From Rhynchonema sp. JSB1_4 (Eukaryota; Nematoda; Chromadorea; Monhysterida; Xyalidae), in NCBI GenBank assembly GCA_030248065.1, contig JASAMV010005517.1, positions 1 to 64,000 on the forward strand: DNA of 64,000 nucleotides, given 5' to 3'. The first letter of the stretch is position 1, and each line of letters begins with the position of its first letter. Of this stretch, positions 58,649-64,000 are shown piece by piece. A program made the position numbers and the translations under genes. The notes under the pieces are model-generated. The model was not told the DNA's origin, did not search any database, and saw only the letters and a list, made by a program, of their open reading frames with translations.

Positions 58649-60867
58649 TTAGGAGCAGAGTTTACACGTGCGTCTGCACTGTTCTCGCAAACAATTGAAC
58701 TTGGCACAAAAGTTCGGCGACACCCAATGACAAAATTGGTCGTCATCTCTGCAGGCAGTTGGATCCTCCGGTTTGCTGTTGTGTCCTGCAATGGGTTCAA
58801 ATCAGGAAAACAAGTCACCAGGGTACGGTCTGACATTTAGTATTCTCATCATACTGGAATTCAGCTCGGCCATAGTTGTTGCTGGGTGTGTGGTGCTTGT
58901 CGTATATGGTTCATTGCCGCCATCATCGCGTTCTTTGCTGGCATCTTGATCGTCATTTGTATCGTCGATAGGTTCTGGCTTGAAGTTGGCCGCCTTGTTG
59001 CGATCTTCGCTTTCCCAAACGCCTTCCGGTGTCTGTGTGCAATTATACAACAGATTGATTTCCTTGGCGTCTTTATAACTGAGCCTCTCGCGTTGCCCGA
59101 GTTTGATCTTTCCTGTTCGGTCACGACCATCGGGACGAATCGCCCTAAATTCGCCCAAGACGTTGTTTTTGAGACTAAATATTCAAATCAGCTCACAGTA
59201 AGTGATCTGGATCTCAAGTATAACCTGATGGTTTCCAACCAAGGCAGACGTGCCCAAGCGTTTTTGGGGTAGTGCATTATCGACCTGTAGTCGTACCCAA
59301 CGTCAACCTGATCGGTTCGATCGAACTCGTATTTTTGAAAATTGTGAAACTGATCGCGTTTCACGTTGTTCCACATGATCTGAAACGCAACTTGACTTGC
59401 TATGTGTTGTGCATTGACATTGCATCGAAGTCTGCTGGACTAACTCTGATGAATTTGTCACGGTCCGGTCTGGATTGCTCGTGAAAGAAACCAAGCAAAT
59501 GCATGATCTCATGAAGAGCAACACCGAATGAGGCACATCCAGAAGCCAGCGAAAGTTTCTGAAGAAAACCATATTGGCAGTTTAAGCCCAAAAAAGAATA
59601 AAAGTTCACCGGAGTTTTCCACCTAAAGTCCCTCGAATAGAGTCTTCGGGGCTCTAACTGGAAAACTTTCCACTTAAAGCGCCAGGAGGCTCTAAATGCA
59701 TTTTTTGTGGCCCATCAAGTTTGCATCTAGCGGAAAACTTCCTAAAATAGTTTAAATTAGTGTATCGGGGGACCAAATATCGTACCTACTTTTCCGTTGT
59801 TTTTCAGGTGTTTTGCCGCATTCAGATGAAAATCGTCACAATCACGCTGAACTATGGTCGCAAAACGTCAAAATGCTGAGCTAAAATGATTCTACTGAGA
59901 ATGTTCATAATACCCAGTTTTTCGCTTACAGCCTCCGAGGAACGTACGTGGAAACGTTTCCACTTAGAGCCCGCAGGGGCTCTAATTGAACTTTTTCCTT
60001 TTAGTAGTGGGGTGCATTTTGCACCAACTTCTAGTTAGAGCCCCGGGATTTTAAGTGGAATACTCCGGCATGCAGCATGTTGTCATCGAACAGTACCTGT
60101 GGCATTTGATATTGGGCCTGTCTACCCAGATGTGACCAACATCCTTTCTCACTTGTGAACTCAATATAGTCTTTCTCTTCTGTCCGTTGCACAAATCGAA
60201 TGCAGGTTCTTCGTTCGAGGTCCTTGATTGCTCGATGCACGATCGTTCTTTGTCGAGGGCCGAAGTACACGTTGAATATGTACGGGATAATACCGTTTGG
60301 CCACAGACGCGTATAATGACCCTGAATTAGCTTATCCAGAAGTTCAGTCCAGAAATAGATAAGTAGCGCTCTTACATGAGTCAGTGGCCATCCAGATAAG
60401 CATTGCTGCCCACCAGCATTATTGGCACAATCCGGACGCTCACTCTCGTTGAAGGAGTCGGGATCGATTTTTATGTCGCCTGGAAATATTCTTCTTATGC
60501 TGAACAGAAAAAGCTGTCATTGTGGTGATAAGAAACCGCAATCAACAATGCGTAAAACAATTCAGCGAACACTAACCTTCAAAGAATTCTGAGCCGAATT
60601 GACTGGTGCCGAGCAGCTCATCTCCAATGTAGTTGCACTCATCGTCCCAAGCGTGGGGGCCATAGGTTCCGCAAACGTCTCGACCGCCATACCGAAGTCG
60701 ACATGATCGACATCGGGCATTGTCGATTTGACAATTTGCAAATGGCTGAAGTTTGTTGTTATCTGATTACTCTCATGTTAGATAAGTGTGCTCGAACCAT
60801 AAAGCTCTGGCGAACTTACCGTTGCAGCTATCAGCAGTAACGTTGAGATCGTACACGCAATATTCAT
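58649..60867 (-). CDS. AST2: secreted astacin metalloprotease with ShKT domain
   Basis: Exons (minus): 60867-60820, 60745-60577, 60479-60376, 60321-60097, 59558-59445, 59379-59225, 59144-58819, 58785-58649; 425 residues, all phases closing. The signal peptide is MNIACTISTLLLIAAT. A Cys-rich pro-region follows (RCRSCRLRYGGRDVCGTYG), with FEGDI near residues 71-75. The catalytic domain starts near 108, with Cys in TCIRFV and GCWSH, the zinc site [19 protein letters not shown] from residue 198, the Met-turn SIMHY (253-257) and LGQRERLSYKDAKEINLLYNC. An acidic, Thr-rich linker leads to ShKT (DDDQFCHW...CLREQCRRTCKLCS-stop). It is the best resolved of the three paralogs. A MITE sits in the intron before the HExxH exon. 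Confidence 0.92.
59609..60068. mobile_element. MITE, CCGGAGTTTTCC family, in AST2 intron
   Basis: Left CCGGAGTTTTCCACC and right GGAATACTCCGG ends are inverted. Subterminal gctcta/tagagcccc blocks occur in several orientations, as in the copies at 7918 and 42264. About 460 bp, non-coding, between the catalytic-domain exons of AST2. Confidence 0.6.
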
Positions 60868-61872
60868 GGTTCTGCTCAAGTTTTGGTTATTTGGGCAGTG
60901 CAAACAGGCGGCTGCTATGATGATGTGCTCATCAAAAATATTCCGGTACAGTCTTAAAAACTTTTGACTGGGCGCTTGTCCAGCGATCACATTGCGCCAA
61001 TCAAACACGGGTACTCCTCTGCCGTCGGTTTCATTTGACAGGAAAGTGTTCACGAGGTGCTTGTTGCGCTATGTCGCATGTTTGAACGAGTTATAATGAA
61101 GTTATGAATTTCTTTCACGAGCAGTTTCTCAGCGGTGACTCCTTCGCTAATGGTTTAGTGCTTGATGGACTAGTTTCACAGTACCGCTGCCAAACTATTC
61201 ACACAGGCAGCACAGAAAATTACAAAACGAGTACTTTCAATAAGTCATGCCCGTTTGGAATAGCATGCAAACTGACAGTTTCTCGTGCTGATGGGGTTTT
61301 TGATCAGTAACAACGGTTGGTAGCTTCTTGCACTAGGCACCGGCGTAATTTTTTGTGGAATTTTCTGCCATTAGTGTGGTGTGCAATACAATATTGTTTT
61401 TATGTGCGACTGCAAATACATGATGTATTATATAGCATTCTGTGTGGTTTTTACCTTAGCAATTCCAGGCTGGTCATGGGCCCATTCATCATTGTGATAC
61501 AGTATGTGTATATTTCAGGTAACGATCGTGGTATTTAATCAACTAATGAAAACCCTGATCATTTACTGAAGTCAATTCTACGTAGGAGATACTGACGGAA
61601 TAAAAATAATTGCAAATATTGCAAATCACGTGTAGAGATAGCACTTGAAACTGAAAAGTTGCTAAATGTGAAGAAGAATTCGGGCCAGAAAACTTTCGTC
61701 TGGGCCACATGTCGAGCAAACTACTGCTATGTAAAAAAGTGAAAAAGGAAAGCATGGGAATCCTAGGTAAAATCGAAAACCAAACCCGTCTACTTGAACA
61801 TTTAAACAATGGGTAGGAGCAAGATTTGCACTGGGGAACGCCGCATATTATCGCACGTCAAGATGATTCCTA
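60868..61872. other. AST2 promoter side and AST3 3' flank; no gene seen
   Basis: About 1 kb separates the AST2 ATG from the AST3 stop. A minus-strand ORF runs upstream of the AST2 ATG in the same frame, but its residues look unlike a signal peptide and no family matches, so it is read as 5' leader. No TATA box or repeat is obvious. Confidence 0.4.
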
Positions 61873-64000
61873 TCACTGACATACTTCGCAGGTTTTTCGA
61901 CAGGTCTTTCGCAAGCAATCAAAGTTCGTACAGAAGTTGCGGCTGAGCCAAGGACAGTAATCATTTTCATCTTCGCACCTTTGCTGCCTGTATTGTGTAC
62001 GATCCCGGTTGCGCCAACTTTGCCTCGGACCTGCGTAATGTCCGTTTCTTAATCCAATCTGATTGTGGCTTTGTTGCAATAACCTACTGTACAAAAATTC
62101 GGAAGCGCTAACTCGATGTCGTTGTCATCATCTCCTGCCGTCGTTCATCTATGCTGCCCAATCCTCTCCTCCTGACGTGCTGTCCCAGTTGATCTTCTGA
62201 CGGTTTTGCTTGTCGCGGTGGATTCCTCGTTGTTGCTTGCACCCGCGACCTGAACCTCGGCTTGTACCAGGCGTCACTTGTCGTCGTTGTAGTTGTTGTG
62301 GTGGTGGTCGTCGTCTCTTCTTCACTGTCTTCCTTGTGTTCAAAGGACCCGGTGTCGAAATCCTTTGAATTGCAGTTGTAAAGAATATTGATCTCTCGCA
62401 CGTCTTTTTTGCTCAGGCGCTCTCGTTGACCAATGTCTACGCCGTGAAGCTTCTGCAATTGTTGTGTTAAAATGTTTTTTTACTCCTGAAAATTTTTGGT
62501 TCTGTAGGTGAAAAAAACTTTTTTGGTCTTCGTGCCACGACAAAGCTTGAAACGCATCACTGCCTCTTGTATAGCAGGTCAACACCAAACATGCACCACA
62601 GTGTTCACATATGTACCTTTCCCATTTTGTCGATAGGTGTTATAGTTGTCAACCAAGGCAATCGTGCAAATGCATTGTGTGGATAGTGAAGCACAGACGC
62701 ATAATCGTAACCGACATCCTTGCGCAACGCACTTGGTATCGGGTATTTTTGGAAGTTATTGTAATGCTTTGGCAGAATGTTGCGCCAGTTTAACTGTAAG
62801 TCGTGTTTCACAGATAAACAAATTGTTTCATTGAACAATCCAATCTATGTATGGGTCAACGTACCCTGACATATAAGTCTCTGTCTGGTCTGGATTGCTC
62901 ATGAAAAAATCCCAGAAGATGCATGAGCTCGTGCAACACGATACCGTGAGTGATGCATTCCCAGTTTAAAGAGACTTTCTGAAATAAATGCTGGCTTATG
63001 GTTGCTATCGATTTTATAATTCCTTTTGTCATTTAACCTGAAATCCTGTGTATTCCGATTGTCGTCCGACGTGTGACCAACAGCCGTTATCGTTCACAAA
63101 TCGGATGTAGAACCGTTCATTTGTATGCTCCACAAACTTGACGCACGTTTTATAATGAAAATCCTGCAGTTCACAAACATGTTCATTAACCAATACATGA
63201 CGAAAACACCGACCAAAAATCAAAACCCGATGTCACCTCTATTGCTCTTCTTACAATGCGTTCCTTTCGCTGACCAAAGTCATCTGCAAACTCGAACGGT
63301 ATTATACCATCGGGCCATACGCGATACGCATAGTCCTGCAAGTTGCACGCGACTTTGTAACTGGGTTACCTTGATGGCTGCATTGAGGCAAAAATCCAAT
63401 GTTTTGGGTCAGACGGTAAGGTGCTTTGAGGCCACACGTTTTATGATTTTAGTTTATCACTGGGAACACGGAGTTGTTCTCTGCACTGATTGTGTGGAGT
63501 CAAGCTGTCAATGCAACGTTGCCAGACTGTTACAATCCTTTGCACAGGACAGAGGTGAATCTTGAACTTGACAGTGATGCTGCGTCCGTAATTGAGAAGT
63601 AAAAAAGTTAATGTTTCGCGTCATCACATTTTAGCGTTCGAACGAACAGTTGGAATACACGCATTGGACTATATATTCGTCTTCCTTATTCACACTTGAT
63701 GCAGCCAAACCTTTGTGAACGGCCATCCTTGTTGTGGACATCGTCCGCTCGCACAGTTGGTCAACGCTGGGTATTCGTCTTCCTTTATGTCACCTGTGAT
63801 GAAACACGGCGCACGGTGTTTTTCAGTCAGATTAATATTGCAGCCCAGTGCTGCAATTCAACCGAATTAAAGCCATTTAGACAGACCCTCAAAGACACCA
63901 TTTCTTTCTTCTGGCGGCACATAATTGCAGTTCTTGTCCCACACGTTTCTGCCATAGATAGCGCACACGTCACGTCCATGCATCAACCTACACATATGAC
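61873..64000 (-). CDS. AST3: astacin metalloprotease with ShKT domain, 5' partial
   Basis: Exons (minus): from beyond 64000 to 63898, 63793-63711, 63335-63237, 63163-63038, 62978-62865, 62793-62617, 62452 to about 62270 or further, and a last exon ending at 61873. The pro-region has [14 protein letters not shown] and the FEGDI switch. The catalytic part has [27 protein letters not shown], the zinc site [19 protein letters not shown], then SVLHY where relatives have [17 protein letters not shown] and LYNC close the domain. A linker with twelve consecutive Thr leads to ShKT (DENDYCPW...[18 protein letters not shown]). The exon carrying RVWPDG and GCWSH in AST1/AST2 is split in two here (99 + 126 = 225 nt). 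The donor closing the linker exon was not settled, and the first exon lies outside the window. Confidence 0.85.

Noticed and set aside
58886..59272. Plus-strand 128-codon ORF with hydrophobic stretches
   Set aside because: It is antisense to the AST2 exon encoding LGQRERLSYKDA and the acidic linker; the hydrophobic look comes from reverse-reading acidic codons.

Overview
The window is animal nuclear DNA. Genes are split into many small exons with GT-AG introns (often ending TTTCAG), and both strands carry genes. Secreted astacin metalloproteases with C-terminal ShKT modules, the TTTCAG acceptors and candidate trans-splice acceptors next to start codons all suggest a nematode or nematode-like ecdysozoan. 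That placement is inference; no rRNA, tRNA or mitochondrial marker is present to confirm it.

Positions 1-2545 are repeat-rich and hold no convincing gene. Positions 2546-53949 (+ strand) hold a head-to-tail array of 13 paralogous loci, AG1 to AG13: eleven that read open and two wrecks (AG4, AG13). Neighbours lie only about 225-340 bp apart. I rebuilt each gene by hand from splice sites, and the exon phases close in every complete one. The common plan is: exon A, a short CCHH zinc finger of the form C-x2-C...H-x4-H; exon B, opening RRRVFACTDVTNTWY, then a conserved VKVE sumoylation-like motif, an acidic/basic linker and a tail ending PEIPTxFDTR; exon C, EFRARIG...W-x-KEYE...WYC; exon D, C-x-R-I-R-F...GEHNH. 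Tail, C and D form a unit that normally occurs twice (the D1 exon carries the second tail, then C' and D2). After this come E, F (usually exactly 72 codons, ...HHEKVLRARPDF...), G and H (an acidic C-terminus like YMPECEDEDF). C+D looks like the WRKY-GCM1-type zinc-binding DNA-binding region of animal MULE/FAR1-like transposase proteins, and E-F like the helical segment that follows it. I see no DDE transposase core and no SWIM finger, so these look like domesticated DNA-binding derivatives. AG1 is divergent, AG2-AG8 form one subgroup (HNHxDWT, MTMKEM), and AG9-AG12 another (HNHPKWS, LTHKEM).

Array introns are packed with non-autonomous elements: TA-flanked MITEs, a TTAA-flanked 1.1 kb foldback, a hAT-like MITE with an 8-bp target duplication, a TRIM-like element with identical 92-bp direct repeats, and several hairpins.

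Positions 54686-54976 hold a broken fragment of ribosomal protein uL14 (RPL23). Positions 55364-64000 (- strand) hold three tandem astacin genes (AST1, AST2, AST3; AST3 runs off the window end). Each has a Cys-rich propeptide ending in the FxGD switch, an HExxHxxGFxHE catalytic domain, a linker and a ShKT domain.
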